A stretch of DNA of 64,000 nt from Aeromonas sp. RU39B (GTDB lineage Bacteria; Pseudomonadota; Gammaproteobacteria; Enterobacterales; Aeromonadaceae), in contig NZ_FTMJ01000003.1 of assembly GCF_900156095.1 (NCBI RefSeq), positions 356,979 to 420,978 on the forward strand. Reading direction: 5' to 3'. The translations under genes and the position numbers were made by a program. The notes beneath the pieces were generated by a model. That model searched no databases. It was not told the origin of the DNA and saw only the letters and a list, made by a program, of their open reading frames with translations. Positions 19,758 to 28,723 of the stretch are shown piece by piece. Each line of letters opens with the position of its first letter. Position 1 is the first letter of the stretch.

Positions 19758-20675
19758 TTAACCTTTGATGCCGCTGCTGGAGACGCCTTCAACGAAGTAC
19801 TTCTGCGACATGAAAAACACCACGATGGACGGAATGATGGCGATCGACGCCATGGCCAGGATCTCGTTCCAGCGCGCCCCTTCCTGGACGTCGATGGACA
19901 TTTTCAGAGCCAGGGCAATCGGGAACTTCTCGACGCTCGAGACATAGATGAGCGGGCCGAGGAAGTCGTTAACCGACCACATGAACTGGAACAGGGCCAC
20001 CGAGATGATGGCGGGCTTGATGACCGGCACGACCACATGCCAGAGCACCTGGAAGGAGTTGCAACCATCGATCATGGCCGCCTCTTCCATATCGGTCGGC
20101 ACACCGCGCAGGAACTGCACCAGCATGAAGACGAAGAAACCCTGGGTGGCAAACGCCAGCGGCAGATAGAGCGGCAGGTAGGTATCGAGCAGCCCCATCT
20201 CGCGGAACATCAGGTATTGCGGGATCAGCAGTACCGACTGCGGCAGCAGCACGGTGGCGATCAGGGTCGCAAACCAGAACTTCTTGAATGGAATGTCAAA
20301 ACGGGCAAAGCCGTAGGCCACGATGGTGGACGACACCACAGTGAAGAATACTTTCGGCAGCACATACATAAAGGTATTGATAATGTAGTGACCAAAGGTG
20401 TATTCGGTACCGGTTTTCCAGCCATTAATGAAACCGTCGAGACTGAATTCATGCGGGATCAGGCTCATCGACGTGAATATTTCATGGTTCGGCTTGAGTG
20501 CAGCAGAAAACATCCACAGCAGCGGATAGAGCATCATGCCACCCACCACAATCAACACGAAGTAGCGAATGAATGCTGCAATCTTCTCGCGCCGGATGGT
20601 TCTGTTATTTTCTGTGTGAGATGCACCAGCCTGACTCAATCCAGCTGGGGTCTCGAGAGAATGTACCTTACTCAT
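19758..20675 (-). CDS. togN: TogN-like sugar ABC permease (MalG type)
   Basis: Inner-membrane permease (305 aa) with a ~35-residue hydrophilic N-terminus and six membrane segments. The EAA loop reads EEAAMIDGCNSFQVLWHVVVP (coupling helix), and the end ASSGIKG-like tail is typical of MalG-type subunits. It starts 2 nt after togM stops. Confidence 0.83.
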   Translation of the reverse strand: MSKVHSLETPAGLSQAGASHTENNRTIRREKIAAFIRYFVLIVVGGMMLYPLLWMFSAALKPNHEIFTSMSLIPHEFSLDGFINGWKTGTEYTFGHYIINTFMYVLPKVFFTVVSSTIVAYGFARFDIPFKKFWFATLIATVLLPQSVLLIPQYLMFREMGLLDTYLPLYLPLAFATQGFFVFMLVQFLRGVPTDMEEAAMIDGCNSFQVLWHVVVPVIKPAIISVALFQFMWSVNDFLGPLIYVSSVEKFPIALALKMSIDVQEGARWNEILAMASIAIIPSIVVFFMSQKYFVEGVSSSGIKG

Positions 20676-20677
20676 GA

Positions 20678-21562
20678 TTATTTCCCACCTTTATCACCGG
20701 AGTAAAACACCCAGTATTTCGAAGAGCGGAAGGTCAGCGCAGTAAACAGCGCAATTACCAGGAACAGGGACCAAGCCAGCGCACTGCCGTAACCCATGTC
20801 GAAGAATTTGAATGCCGTCTCGTAGATATACAGGGAAATAAGATATGTCGATTTCATCGGGCCACCGCCAGTGACCACATACGGAGCGGTAAATTCCTGG
20901 AAGGCCTGCGTGGTTTGCATGATGAAGTTAAAGAAGATAACCGGAGTAATCAGCGGCACGGTGACCTTGGTAAACATCTGCCACCTGCTGGCGCCGTCAA
21001 TCATGGCCGCTTCATATTGGGACTGCGGCACGTTTTGCAGAGCTGCTAGGAAGATCACCATGGCCGAGCCAAACTGCCAGGCACGCAGCAGCGTCACCGA
21101 AAGCAGCGCCAGTGAGGGCTCACCGAGCCAGTTGATCGGGTCCATGCCCACCAGTGCCAGCAGACCGTTCAGCACGCCATCAATGGCAAACAGCGCGCGC
21201 CACAAAACGGCAATCGCGATGCTGCTGCCGAGAATGGACGGGATATAATAGGCAGTCCGGAAAAAGCCGATACCTTTGAGCTTGAAGTTGAGGATAAATG
21301 CGATAAACAGGGCAAAACCGAGTTTGATGGGAATGGTGATAAACACATAGGCCATGGTCACGCCCATCGACTTCCAGAACAGGTCGTCTTCGAAGAGCAT
21401 GTAGCGATAGTTTTCCACCCCGACATAGGTGGGCGGACTCATCAAATCATATTCGGTAAAGCTCATCAAAAATGACGAGATAAACGGGAAGGCCGTAAAC
21501 ACAAACAACCCTATGATATAGGGCGAAAGATAGGCCAACCCTAACTTCCTGTTTTCATACAT
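20678..21562 (-). CDS. togM: TogM-like sugar ABC permease (MalF type)
   Basis: First gene of the operon, encoding the second permease (294 aa). Six membrane segments are seen. The coupling motif is EAAMIDGASRWQMFTKVTVP, and the N-terminal AYLSPYIIGLFVFTAFPF is typical of CUT1 permeases. GAGGTGG precedes the ATG. It pairs with TogN to form the channel for the oligosaccharide importer. Confidence 0.83.
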   Translation of the reverse strand: MYENRKLGLAYLSPYIIGLFVFTAFPFISSFLMSFTEYDLMSPPTYVGVENYRYMLFEDDLFWKSMGVTMAYVFITIPIKLGFALFIAFILNFKLKGIGFFRTAYYIPSILGSSIAIAVLWRALFAIDGVLNGLLALVGMDPINWLGEPSLALLSVTLLRAWQFGSAMVIFLAALQNVPQSQYEAAMIDGASRWQMFTKVTVPLITPVIFFNFIMQTTQAFQEFTAPYVVTGGGPMKSTYLISLYIYETAFKFFDMGYGSALAWSLFLVIALFTALTFRSSKYWVFYSGDKGGK

Positions 21563-22022
21563 TTGACCACCTCATGTAGACCAAAGGGTGACTTCCTGCT
21601 TTGGTTAACCGTCCAGAAAATGAGATTTAACTCACGTTCTCTCTGATATTTACCTCAGCTGAAACACCCTTAAATAAATAAAACAGCATGATGGTTTCAT
21701 TTAGTGGCAACAGCGTTTTATTTTCAAGAAAACGATAGCGCAAATGTGATCAAGGTGACTGTTTTGAACTAACAACAACCAATTTGTGAAGCTGAATCAC
21801 ACTTCAGTTTGTTCACTGACATCCGGACGTCTGGACTTGGGAAATAGAGCTTTCCGTCAGTGATAGAGCGGGAAAAACGCAGGGATAAATAGCGGAAATA
21901 TCGCCCATGCACGCACCGATAACGCGCGAGAAAAGGCCACAACAGGGGCAAAAAATGAAGGAAAAAAACACCAGAGAAGAAACTCAATGACGGGCCGCCC
22001 AGACGGGCGGCAGCGCCCAGCC
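21563..22022. promoter_or_regulatory. 460-bp upstream region of the tog-like operon
   Basis: This AT-rich gap contains no gene I would support. On it I see an inverted repeat AAATAAAAC-N9-GTTTCATTT at 21676-21702 and a CRP-like site TGTGATCAAGGTGACT at 21745-21760 (one perfect half, one degenerate half). A GC-rich hairpin GCCGCCC/GGGCGGC lies at 21993-22011 just past elaA. Sugar operons of this kind are usually controlled by CRP plus a specific repressor, but no repressor gene is adjacent. Confidence 0.45.
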
Positions 22023-22478
22023 TTAGCGGGCGGCGCGTCTCATGCCGATATGGGGGATCTCATCTTCAACATATCCCTCGCCTTCGGGCACAAAACCATG
22101 GCGACCATAAAACCCCTGCAGATGTGCTTGAGCGCCAAGCCAAATGGAGTGCTGCGGCCAATGGGTCTCGCATGCACTGACCGCTTCGCTTAGCAACTGA
22201 TGGCCCAATCCACCCCCCCGGCAACTCGGCGATGTGACCACCCGACCAATAGCGACACCCTGCTCATCACTGATCCCCGGCGCCATGACCCGGGCATAGG
22301 CCGCCAGCTTGCCATCCTGCCACCCCATCAGATGCAGTGTGCCATCGACGCGATCAATCCCGTCAATATCCTGAAACGGGCAGGTCTGCTCAACCACAAA
22401 GACTTCGGAGCGCAAGGCCAGTACTTCGTACAACTCGTCCAGGGTCAGCTCACCCCAGGCTTTCAGACTCCAGTTCAT
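22023..22478 (-). CDS. elaA: ElaA-family GNAT acetyltransferase
   Basis: GNAT protein of 151 aa. ElaA-type hallmarks are LYEVLALRSEVFVVEQTCPF near the N-terminus (seen as the start of the fold), then AIGRVVTSPSCRGGGLGHQL, which is the acetyl-CoA-binding loop. The C-terminal motif GFYGRHGFVPEGEGYVEDE is also typical. The ATG at 22478 has GAGGAG at 6 nt spacing. The substrate is unknown for the family. Confidence 0.88.
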   Translation of the reverse strand: MNWSLKAWGELTLDELYEVLALRSEVFVVEQTCPFQDIDGIDRVDGTLHLMGWQDGKLAAYARVMAPGISDEQGVAIGRVVTSPSCRGGGLGHQLLSEAVSACETHWPQHSIWLGAQAHLQGFYGRHGFVPEGEGYVEDEIPHIGMRRAAR

Positions 22479-22535
22479 CGACAACTCCTCATGGGCTAGG
22501 AAGAATCAGACTATACCGGCAAAAGAAGCGCTTCA

Positions 22536-23108
22536 TTAACTCTGGTTAAGCGTTTTCAAACGACGACGAATACGGCTCAAGCTGATGGGGGTAATACCGA
22601 GATAGGCGGCAATCTGATTATCCTTGAGACGAATATCCAGCTGCGGGTAGTGCTCCAGAAAGTGGCAATAGCGCGTTTGCGGGTCAGCGGTCAGCAGGAG
22701 CCACTCTTTCTCCTCCTTCACGCGCAATTGCCGCTCGAGCAAGGCCTGATACCAGCGCGGCCATAGCGGGTCTTGCAACAAACGGCTGAGCGGAAAGAGG
22801 CGCAGCAGACAGGGCTCAATGGCCTCAACGTCGTAGCGGGCCGGGGTCCCCGTCAGCAGGTGATGAAAGTCGAGAAACTCGTCCCGCTCCCAGTAGAACT
22901 CCTTGATGTACTCACGTCCCTCATCGGTGCTGATGCGAGCGCGTAGCAGGCCCGAACAGACCTGCACCAGCCAGGCGGGATGGTCGCCGGCATGCCACAA
23001 GCTCTGACGGGCTGCCAGCGTCTGCTGACGGGAGCACAAGAGAAGGCGTTCGGCCTCCTCCTCGTTCACCTCAATCGATAGACGCAGGCTGGCAGCAAGA
23101 TCAGGCAC
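22536..23108 (-). CDS. Crp/Fnr-family transcriptional regulator
   Basis: Cyclic-nucleotide-binding-fold regulator with a C-terminal winged helix ([23 protein letters not shown]). The sensor domain shows [19 protein letters not shown] and no cysteine cluster, so it is not an FNR-type oxygen sensor, and the residues that bind cAMP in CRP are not conserved. The frame is open further upstream, but a GTG at 23108 just before the rlmB stop gives a 190-aa protein with the expected domain start, so I use that. It is probably translationally coupled to rlmB. Ligand and targets are unknown. Confidence 0.8.
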   Translation of the reverse strand: MPDLAASLRLSIEVNEEEAERLLLCSRQQTLAARQSLWHAGDHPAWLVQVCSGLLRARISTDEGREYIKEFYWERDEFLDFHHLLTGTPARYDVEAIEPCLLRLFPLSRLLQDPLWPRWYQALLERQLRVKEEKEWLLLTADPQTRYCHFLEHYPQLDIRLKDNQIAAYLGITPISLSRIRRRLKTLNQS

Positions 23109-23850
23109 GGCGCTGGCGCACGGCCTCAAACAGACAGACACCGGTTGCGACCGAGACGTTGAGACTCGATACCGCACCAGCCATCGGAATGCTGACCAGC
23201 TCGTCACAATGTTCACGAGTCAGGCGGCGCATCCCCTTACCTTCGGCACCCATCACCAGCGCCATCGGACCGGTCAAACGAGCCTGATAGAGATCGTGAT
23301 CGGCTTCGCCGGCGGTGCCGACGATCCAGATATTGCGCTCTTGCAGCTCGCGCAAGGTACGCGCCAGGTTGGTCACCTGAATAAGCGGTACTATTTCGGC
23401 GGCGCCGCAAGCCACCTTGCGCACGGTTGGGGTCAGGCCGGTCGCCTTATCTTTCGGTACGATGACCGCATGCACCCCAGCGGCATCACCGCTACGCAGG
23501 CAGGCGCCCAGATTGTGCGGATCGGTTACGCCATCGAGCACCAGCAAGAACGGGGCAACCTGCTTGTCATCGAGGCCATCGAGCAGTGCGTCAAGGTCGT
23601 GCTCGGAGAGACGCGGCGCCTCTTTAATGCGCGCCAAGATACCCTGGTGATTGTGCCCTTCGCTCTTCTCGTCGAGGGTTTTGCGCGTCACCTGTTGCAC
23701 CCGGATCCCCAGCGCATCGAGTTGCTGCACCAGCGGCAGCAGGCGATCATCTTCCCGCCCCTTGAGCGCCCACACCTCGATAAAACGCTCGGGAGCCTGC
23801 TCCAGCAAGCCGGCAACGGCGTGGAGACCATAAATCAGTTCACTGCTCAT
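23101..23850 (-). CDS. rlmB: RlmB, 23S rRNA Gm2251 2'-O-methyltransferase
   Basis: SPOUT methyltransferase (249 aa) that methylates G2251 in the peptidyl-transferase P-loop. The N-terminal L30e-like substrate domain ([18 protein letters not shown]) is followed by the knotted catalytic domain with [34 protein letters not shown] and [19 protein letters not shown]. The ATG at 23850 begins the homologous region; the frame extends upstream without support. In E. coli it lies directly behind rnr; here ~8 kb separates them. Confidence 0.96.
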   Translation of the reverse strand: MSSELIYGLHAVAGLLEQAPERFIEVWALKGREDDRLLPLVQQLDALGIRVQQVTRKTLDEKSEGHNHQGILARIKEAPRLSEHDLDALLDGLDDKQVAPFLLVLDGVTDPHNLGACLRSGDAAGVHAVIVPKDKATGLTPTVRKVACGAAEIVPLIQVTNLARTLRELQERNIWIVGTAGEADHDLYQARLTGPMALVMGAEGKGMRRLTREHCDELVSIPMAGAVSSLNVSVATGVCLFEAVRQRRA

Positions 23851-24135
23851 CGTTTGCAAATCCTGTTTGCCCGTGGGGCACTGGAAAAAACAGACGCCGT
23901 CGAGGGACGGCGCTGCCTGTTGACTGGGTGGGCAAGCTTGCCCGGATGCTCCCATTATACCGGAACTTGGTTGGGTTTGATCGGCGCGATTGCGCCGCCC
24001 CCTCTGCCCGCGAGCAACAGGCAGACAAAAAATGCGAGCAGGCTCACTTCACTGCAACATACCCACCCGATTAAAATGAAGAATAAGCAATATAATTCAA
24101 CAACTTAATCCTACTCCCCAGCCAACTTACCAACC

Positions 24136-24166
24136 TTGACCTTAGAGATACTCTAATCCCTACCAT
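24136..24166 (+). promoter_or_regulatory. MerR-type promoter upstream of the esterase gene
   Basis: TTGACC and TACCAT are separated by a 19-bp spacer holding the perfect palindrome TTAGAGATACTCTAA (24142-24156). An over-long spacer with a centred dyad is the hallmark of promoters activated by MerR-family proteins. A MerR-family gene lies just beyond the esterase on the opposite strand. Confidence 0.78.
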
Positions 24167-24200
24167 GGGCAGCCATCCCTACTTTCATGAGGTTTGTCTG

Positions 24201-25202
24201 ATGAAACTGACGCTGCTTTCCGTGCTGTTGACCGGCCTTTGTGCCAGCCCGCTGCTGCTGGCCGCTGCCCCCGATGTTCCCATGCCTGCCGACTGGCATG
24301 GCCGCAAGATTGAGGGCCCGCCGCCCGGCGCCAACGGCTGCGGACAAGCACCGGACGTGACCCGCATCCAGCATAAATATCTGGATTTGCCTTATGCCAA
24401 TCTCTCCAAGGCGCAGAAGATGGATATCTATCTGCCAGATCAGTGGCAGTCGAGCTATCCGGTCATTATCAACGTGCATGGCGGCGCCTTCTTTGGCTGC
24501 GACAAGATGGATAACCAGCTGGTGCCGGCGCTCTATGGCCTGCAAAAAGGGTATGCGGTCGCCAACATCAACTATCGCCTGAGTCCGGAAGCCCCCTGGC
24601 CGGCCCAGATCAATGACCTGAAAGCGGCCATCAAGTTTGTCCGGGTGCATGCCAAGCAATACAGCTTCGATCCGGATCGGATTGTGCTGATGGGCGGCTC
24701 GGCGGGCGGGAATCTGGTGGCGCTGGCCGGGGTCAGTGCTGATGTGAAGGAGCTGGAAGATCCGCGTCTGGGCAACGCCGATGTATCAACCCGGGTGCAA
24801 GCCGTTATCGCTTGGTATCCGCCCATCAACTTCTTGACCATGGACGCGCAGTGGCAACAGATCGGTATCGATGGCCAGAAGCACACGACGGCCGACTCTT
24901 TCGAGTCATTCCTGATGCGTGAACAGATTGGCAAGGTGCCGGCTGCGCGAATGGCCACCACCAACCCCGAGACCTACATCACCTCGGATGATCCCCCCTT
25001 CCTGATCCAGCACGGCTATCTGGATGACACCATCCCGCGCCTGCAAAGTCAGGAATTTGCCACCAAGCTGGCCAAGGCTATCGGTGGTGATAACGTGGAG
25101 TACAACTTGCTGATGCAGGCCCATCACGCCGAGGATCGCTATTTCCACAGCCGTAACAACCTGGAGCGCAACTACGAGTTTCTGGCCCGTCACCTGAAAT
25201 AA
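24201..25202 (+). CDS. secreted alpha/beta-hydrolase (esterase/lipase, HSL-like)
   Basis: Carboxylesterase-like enzyme of 333 aa with a signal peptide (MKLTLLSVLLTGLCASPLLL). The oxyanion loop is NVHGGAFFG, the nucleophile elbow is MGGSAGGNLVAL, and probable acid and base residues are in GYLDDTIP and QAHHAED. The start is set at the ATG that opens the signal peptide. The natural substrate is unknown. Its promoter is of MerR type, and the convergent neighbour encodes a MerR regulator, so inducible expression by a small molecule is likely. Confidence 0.82.
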   Translation: MKLTLLSVLLTGLCASPLLLAAAPDVPMPADWHGRKIEGPPPGANGCGQAPDVTRIQHKYLDLPYANLSKAQKMDIYLPDQWQSSYPVIINVHGGAFFGCDKMDNQLVPALYGLQKGYAVANINYRLSPEAPWPAQINDLKAAIKFVRVHAKQYSFDPDRIVLMGGSAGGNLVALAGVSADVKELEDPRLGNADVSTRVQAVIAWYPPINFLTMDAQWQQIGIDGQKHTTADSFESFLMREQIGKVPAARMATTNPETYITSDDPPFLIQHGYLDDTIPRLQSQEFATKLAKAIGGDNVEYNLLMQAHHAEDRYFHSRNNLERNYEFLARHLK

Positions 25203-25220
25203 GTGGCTAGTCGGCAGCGG

Positions 25221-26027
25221 TTAACTGCCGGCCAGCGGAATATCGATACGGATAATGAAGTCGCGCTTGTGGCGCTCAATCACCGGCCCGCTCACATTGC
25301 TGATGCGAATCGTGCCGGCAGGGCGATAACCACAGGCGCGCACTTCTCCCAGCAGATGATGCACCGCAGCGTTGTTCTCCAGGCTGCCACGGCAATACAT
25401 ACCCATCACCTCACCAGCCGGCAGTGGGTGGGGAGATTGGGCCACATGGCGCGGAACCCGGGTAAACATGCGCCGCAGCGGATAGCCATCGGCCTTCACC
25501 TCATCGCGCTCCAGAATGAAGCCGTAATCGTGCAGCAGATACCAGGCTGGATCGGCGGCCAGACGAGTAATTTCTGCAAAAAAATCGAGGATCTGCGGCG
25601 TATCGAGCGCCAAAATCCCCACCTCGCTGGCAGCCACTCGTTCCACAAATGGACGATCCAGCTGCTGCATGCCCCGCTCTGACTGCGCCAGCATGGTTAA
25701 CTGGTGGCCAATCATGGCATGAGCCTGCTCCAGCGCGGCGATCTCTTGCGAGAGCGCCTGACGACACTGAGCCAGTTGGCGGGCACCATCGGCGCGCAGT
25801 TGTCCGGCCAGCAACTCCCGAATCCGCGAGTTGGGCAACTTGGCCCGCTGCAGTAGCAAGATCATCTGGGCCTGCGCCACCTGAGCCGAGCTATAACTGC
25901 GATACCCATTGCCGCTACGCACCGGCGAAAGCAGACCGATACGGTCAAAGAAGCGCAGCGAATGGGCGCTGATCCCGGTCAGCTCGGAAAACTCGCCGAT
26001 ACTCAGACACTCCACACCCATCGCCAT
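25221..26027 (-). CDS. MerR-family regulator with GyrI-like effector domain
   Basis: Regulator of 268 aa. The N-terminal MerR winged helix (SIGEFSELTGISAHSLRFFD, then GYRSYSSAQV) is followed by a coiled-coil dimerisation helix (~80-120) and a C-terminal GyrI/BmrR-like small-molecule-binding domain ending in RRDFIIRIDIPL-like sequence. No metal-binding cysteines are seen, so an organic ligand is more likely than a metal. It lies 6 nt upstream of the importer ATPase stop on the same strand, so it may also be read from the iron operon. Confidence 0.85.
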   Translation of the reverse strand: MAMGVECLSIGEFSELTGISAHSLRFFDRIGLLSPVRSGNGYRSYSSAQVAQAQMILLLQRAKLPNSRIRELLAGQLRADGARQLAQCRQALSQEIAALEQAHAMIGHQLTMLAQSERGMQQLDRPFVERVAASEVGILALDTPQILDFFAEITRLAADPAWYLLHDYGFILERDEVKADGYPLRRMFTRVPRHVAQSPHPLPAGEVMGMYCRGSLENNAAVHHLLGEVRACGYRPAGTIRISNVSGPVIERHKRDFIIRIDIPLAGS

Positions 26028-26033
26028 TCGCTC

Positions 26034-26789
26034 CTAGAAATAGACCCCAATCCGTTTCTCTCCGACCGCCGTCACTTGCACCGGAATATCGAAGATATCC
26101 TGCAAACAGTCGCCCTGCATGATGCGCGCCGGGGTGTCATCAAACACCACCCGGCCATCCTTCATGGCGATGATCCGATCAGAGTAAACCGAGGCAAAAT
26201 TGATGTCGTGCAATACCACCACCACCGTTTTCCCCAACTCATCGGCCATGCCACGCACCCGCTTCATGGTGAGCACGGCATTTTTCATGTCGAGATTGTT
26301 GAGTGGCTCGTCGAGCAGCACATACGGGGTGTCCTGGCAGAGCGTCATGGCAATACAGACCCGCTGGCGCTGGCCACCGGAAAGCTCGTCCAGATAGCGG
26401 CTGGCAAACGGCTGCAGGTCGAGAAACGCAAGCGCGTGGTCGATCTTCTCCTGATCCTCGGCGCTCAAACGGCCGCGGCTGTAGGGAAAACGGCCAAAAC
26501 TGACCAGCTCGCGCACCGTCAGGCGCGAGACAAAGTGATGCTCCTGACGCTGCATCGCAATGCGGCGGGCCAGAACGCTGCTGTCGCACTCATGCAGATT
26601 GAGCTCATCAATATGAACAGCGCCTTGATCTGGCTTGACCAACCGGGCCAGCACCGAGAGCAAGGTCGATTTACCGGCGCCGTTCGGTCCAATCAGGGAG
26701 ATCACGCCACCGGGCGCAATGGTGAGATTGACATCTTCCAGCACCGGCACCTGCCGATAGTGTTTGCTGATGCCCTCGATACGAATCAT
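26034..26789 (-). CDS. ferric-siderophore ABC ATPase (CeuD/VctC type)
   Basis: ATPase of 251 aa from the FecCD-linked importer class. Walker A is GPNGAGKSTLLSVLARL, the signature is LSGGQRQRVCIAMTL, and Walker B is YVLLDEPLNNLD. LSVLARLVKPDQG and RIAMQRQEHHF match the catecholate-siderophore type (VctC, CeuD, FatE). It overlaps the preceding permease gene by 4 nt. The ligand is inferred from neighbours. Confidence 0.88.
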   Translation of the reverse strand: MIRIEGISKHYRQVPVLEDVNLTIAPGGVISLIGPNGAGKSTLLSVLARLVKPDQGAVHIDELNLHECDSSVLARRIAMQRQEHHFVSRLTVRELVSFGRFPYSRGRLSAEDQEKIDHALAFLDLQPFASRYLDELSGGQRQRVCIAMTLCQDTPYVLLDEPLNNLDMKNAVLTMKRVRGMADELGKTVVVVLHDINFASVYSDRIIAMKDGRVVFDDTPARIMQGDCLQDIFDIPVQVTAVGEKRIGVYF

Positions 26790-27757
26790 GAGGTTTTCCT
26801 TGCCAGAAGGGTAAACAGAAACAGTGAGCCACCAATCAGCTCCATCACCACCGACAGCGAGCCGCTCATTCCCAGCAGGTATTGCAAAATCAGCTGCCCG
26901 CTACAGAGGATGGCAAAGCCGATTAACACCGCTGCCGGCATCATCACCTGGTGATAACGGCTGGGCAGGCACTGGTAGCAAAGCGTCACGGCCAAAAAGC
27001 CGAAGAATGACAAGGGGCCGATCAACGCCGTGGCCATCGCCACCAGCAGCGATATCACCGCCAGCAGCCGGTAGACCTCACGTGACCAGTCCACCCCGAG
27101 TAGCAGGGCGGTGGCACGGCCTAACGCCAGCACATCGAGCAGATGACGACGCCGCCACAACCAGACGCTGGTGAGCAGCGTGATCAGGGCCGACACCATC
27201 AACAAATCGGGATCGGCCAGCGAGAAGCGGGCAAACAGCCGTCCCTGCAAAATGGCAAAATCCTCCGGTGAAAGCAGTCGTTGCAGCAGCATGGCGCCGC
27301 CACCGAACAGGGCACCACAGACGATCCCGGTCAAGACCAACAGATAGAGATCCTGCGCCGCTCGGCCAAACAGGATCTTGCGATAGAGCAGCGTGGTCAG
27401 CGTCATCATCAGCGCCACTTGCAAAAAGAACAGCAAGAGAGGCGGCAGCGCAGCCACGTGCACCAACGGCAAAAAGAACATCAGTGAGGTCTGGATCAGT
27501 ACGAACAGCGATTCAAATCCCATCATGGAGGGCGACAGGATACGGTTGTTAGTCAGCGTCTGAAACACCAGGGTTGCCAGCGCGCTCGCCACCGCCACCA
27601 CCGCCATGGTGGAGACCATCACCAGACGGTGACGCAGGATATAGTCATTAAGCCGCGATGGTTGTGGTCCCACCACCAACAGAGCCGCCGCCGCACATGC
27701 GAGCAGCAGCAGGAGCCATAGCCGTCTGCGGCTGGACACGATAGATGGAAACATCAC
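26786..27757 (-). CDS. ferric-siderophore ABC permease (CeuC/VctG type)
   Basis: FecCD-family permease of 323 aa with about nine membrane segments. The family motifs are NNRILSPSMMGFESLFVLIQ and ALIGPLSFFGFLAVTLCYQ. The LTNNRILSPSMMG segment is specific to the CeuC/VctG/FatC branch. Second of two permeases in the operon. Confidence 0.87.
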   Translation of the reverse strand: MMFPSIVSSRRRLWLLLLLACAAAALLVVGPQPSRLNDYILRHRLVMVSTMAVVAVASALATLVFQTLTNNRILSPSMMGFESLFVLIQTSLMFFLPLVHVAALPPLLLFFLQVALMMTLTTLLYRKILFGRAAQDLYLLVLTGIVCGALFGGGAMLLQRLLSPEDFAILQGRLFARFSLADPDLLMVSALITLLTSVWLWRRRHLLDVLALGRATALLLGVDWSREVYRLLAVISLLVAMATALIGPLSFFGFLAVTLCYQCLPSRYHQVMMPAAVLIGFAILCSGQLILQYLLGMSGSLSVVMELIGGSLFLFTLLARKTS

Positions 27758-27763
27758 ACTCCC

Positions 27764-28723
27764 CTAGCGATGGCGCGACAGCAGATAGAGAAACAACAAC
27801 GCCCCCACGACGCTAAGCAGCGCCCCGGCCGGGATCTCATAGGGAAACACCAGCAGGCGCCCAAGCACATCGCAGAGCAGCGCGAGCAAGCTGCCGCCCA
27901 GGAAGGTCCAAGGCAGGGCACGGCGGGTATTGTCCCCCACCACCACCCGTACCAGATTGGGAATGACCAGACCGATAAAAGGTAGCGCCCCGATCAGCGC
28001 CGCCGTCATACCGCTGAGCAGCGCCACCGCCACCACACCCAGCAGCATCAAGGCACGATAATCGAGCCCAAGCGTGGTCGCCTGCGCCTGACCCAGAGCC
28101 AGTACGGTGAAACTGTCCGCCAGCCACCAGAGCAGGGCTATCAGCGGCACCGCCAGCCAAATCAGTTCATAACGCCCGGCGAGAACCGAGGAGAAATCCC
28201 CCGACTGCCAGCTGATAAGCGACTGTAGCAGGTCATAGTGAAGCGCCAGAAAGGTGGTAAACGCTGCCAGCACCGCGCAGTACATCAGGCCGATAACCGG
28301 CACCAGCAGGGCCGAGTTCTCTTGCTGCACCGGGCGCAGCAGCAACAGGAACAGCATTGTCGTGATCAATGCGCCGCCGCTGGCGAGCAGAATGCGCACC
28401 ATGATGGAGGTATCCGGCCAGAAAATAGCGGCCAGCAGAATGCCGAGCGCCGCGCCCTGCATCGAACCGGTGGTGCCGGGTTCAACGTAGCGGTTGCGGG
28501 TCATCATCTGCATGATAAGGCCGGCAACACTGACGCTGCCGCCACATAAAAACAGCGCCACTGTGCGTGGCAGGCGGCTGGTGAAAATCAGCAGCGGGTC
28601 GATCTGCAACTGCCAGCGCACATGGTCATCCCACATGCTCGGACCGATTAGCAGACTTAAGGTAGCCACTAAAGGTAGCAGCAGGACCAAGCCTGCTGCC
28701 GACCAGGTTACTTTTCCAATCAT
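27764..28723 (-). CDS. ferric-siderophore ABC permease (CeuB/VctD type)
   Basis: FecCD-family permease of 319 aa. It carries MMTRNRYVEPGTTGSMQGA, the CeuB/VctD/FatD hallmark, and the conserved AALIGALPFIGLVIPNLVR coupling segment. It begins at the stop of the binding-protein gene and runs into the second permease with a 6-nt gap. Confidence 0.87.
   Translation of the reverse strand: MIGKVTWSAAGLVLLLPLVATLSLLIGPSMWDDHVRWQLQIDPLLIFTSRLPRTVALFLCGGSVSVAGLIMQMMTRNRYVEPGTTGSMQGAALGILLAAIFWPDTSIMVRILLASGGALITTMLFLLLLRPVQQENSALLVPVIGLMYCAVLAAFTTFLALHYDLLQSLISWQSGDFSSVLAGRYELIWLAVPLIALLWWLADSFTVLALGQAQATTLGLDYRALMLLGVVAVALLSGMTAALIGALPFIGLVIPNLVRVVVGDNTRRALPWTFLGGSLLALLCDVLGRLLVFPYEIPAGALLSVVGALLFLYLLSRHR

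Noticed and set aside
21676..21702. KdgR operator for the tog-like operon
   Set aside because: The half-sites AAAC and GTTT are 9 bp apart, whereas known KdgR boxes have about 3 bp between them.
21785..21801. TGTGA-N7-TCACA as a CRP site
   Set aside because: Spacer is one base too long for CRP; the site at 21745 is a better, though imperfect, candidate.
21769..21987. 72-codon minus-strand reading frame upstream of the tog-like operon
   Set aside because: No ribosome binding site, odd composition, and it covers the operator-like motifs of a promoter region.
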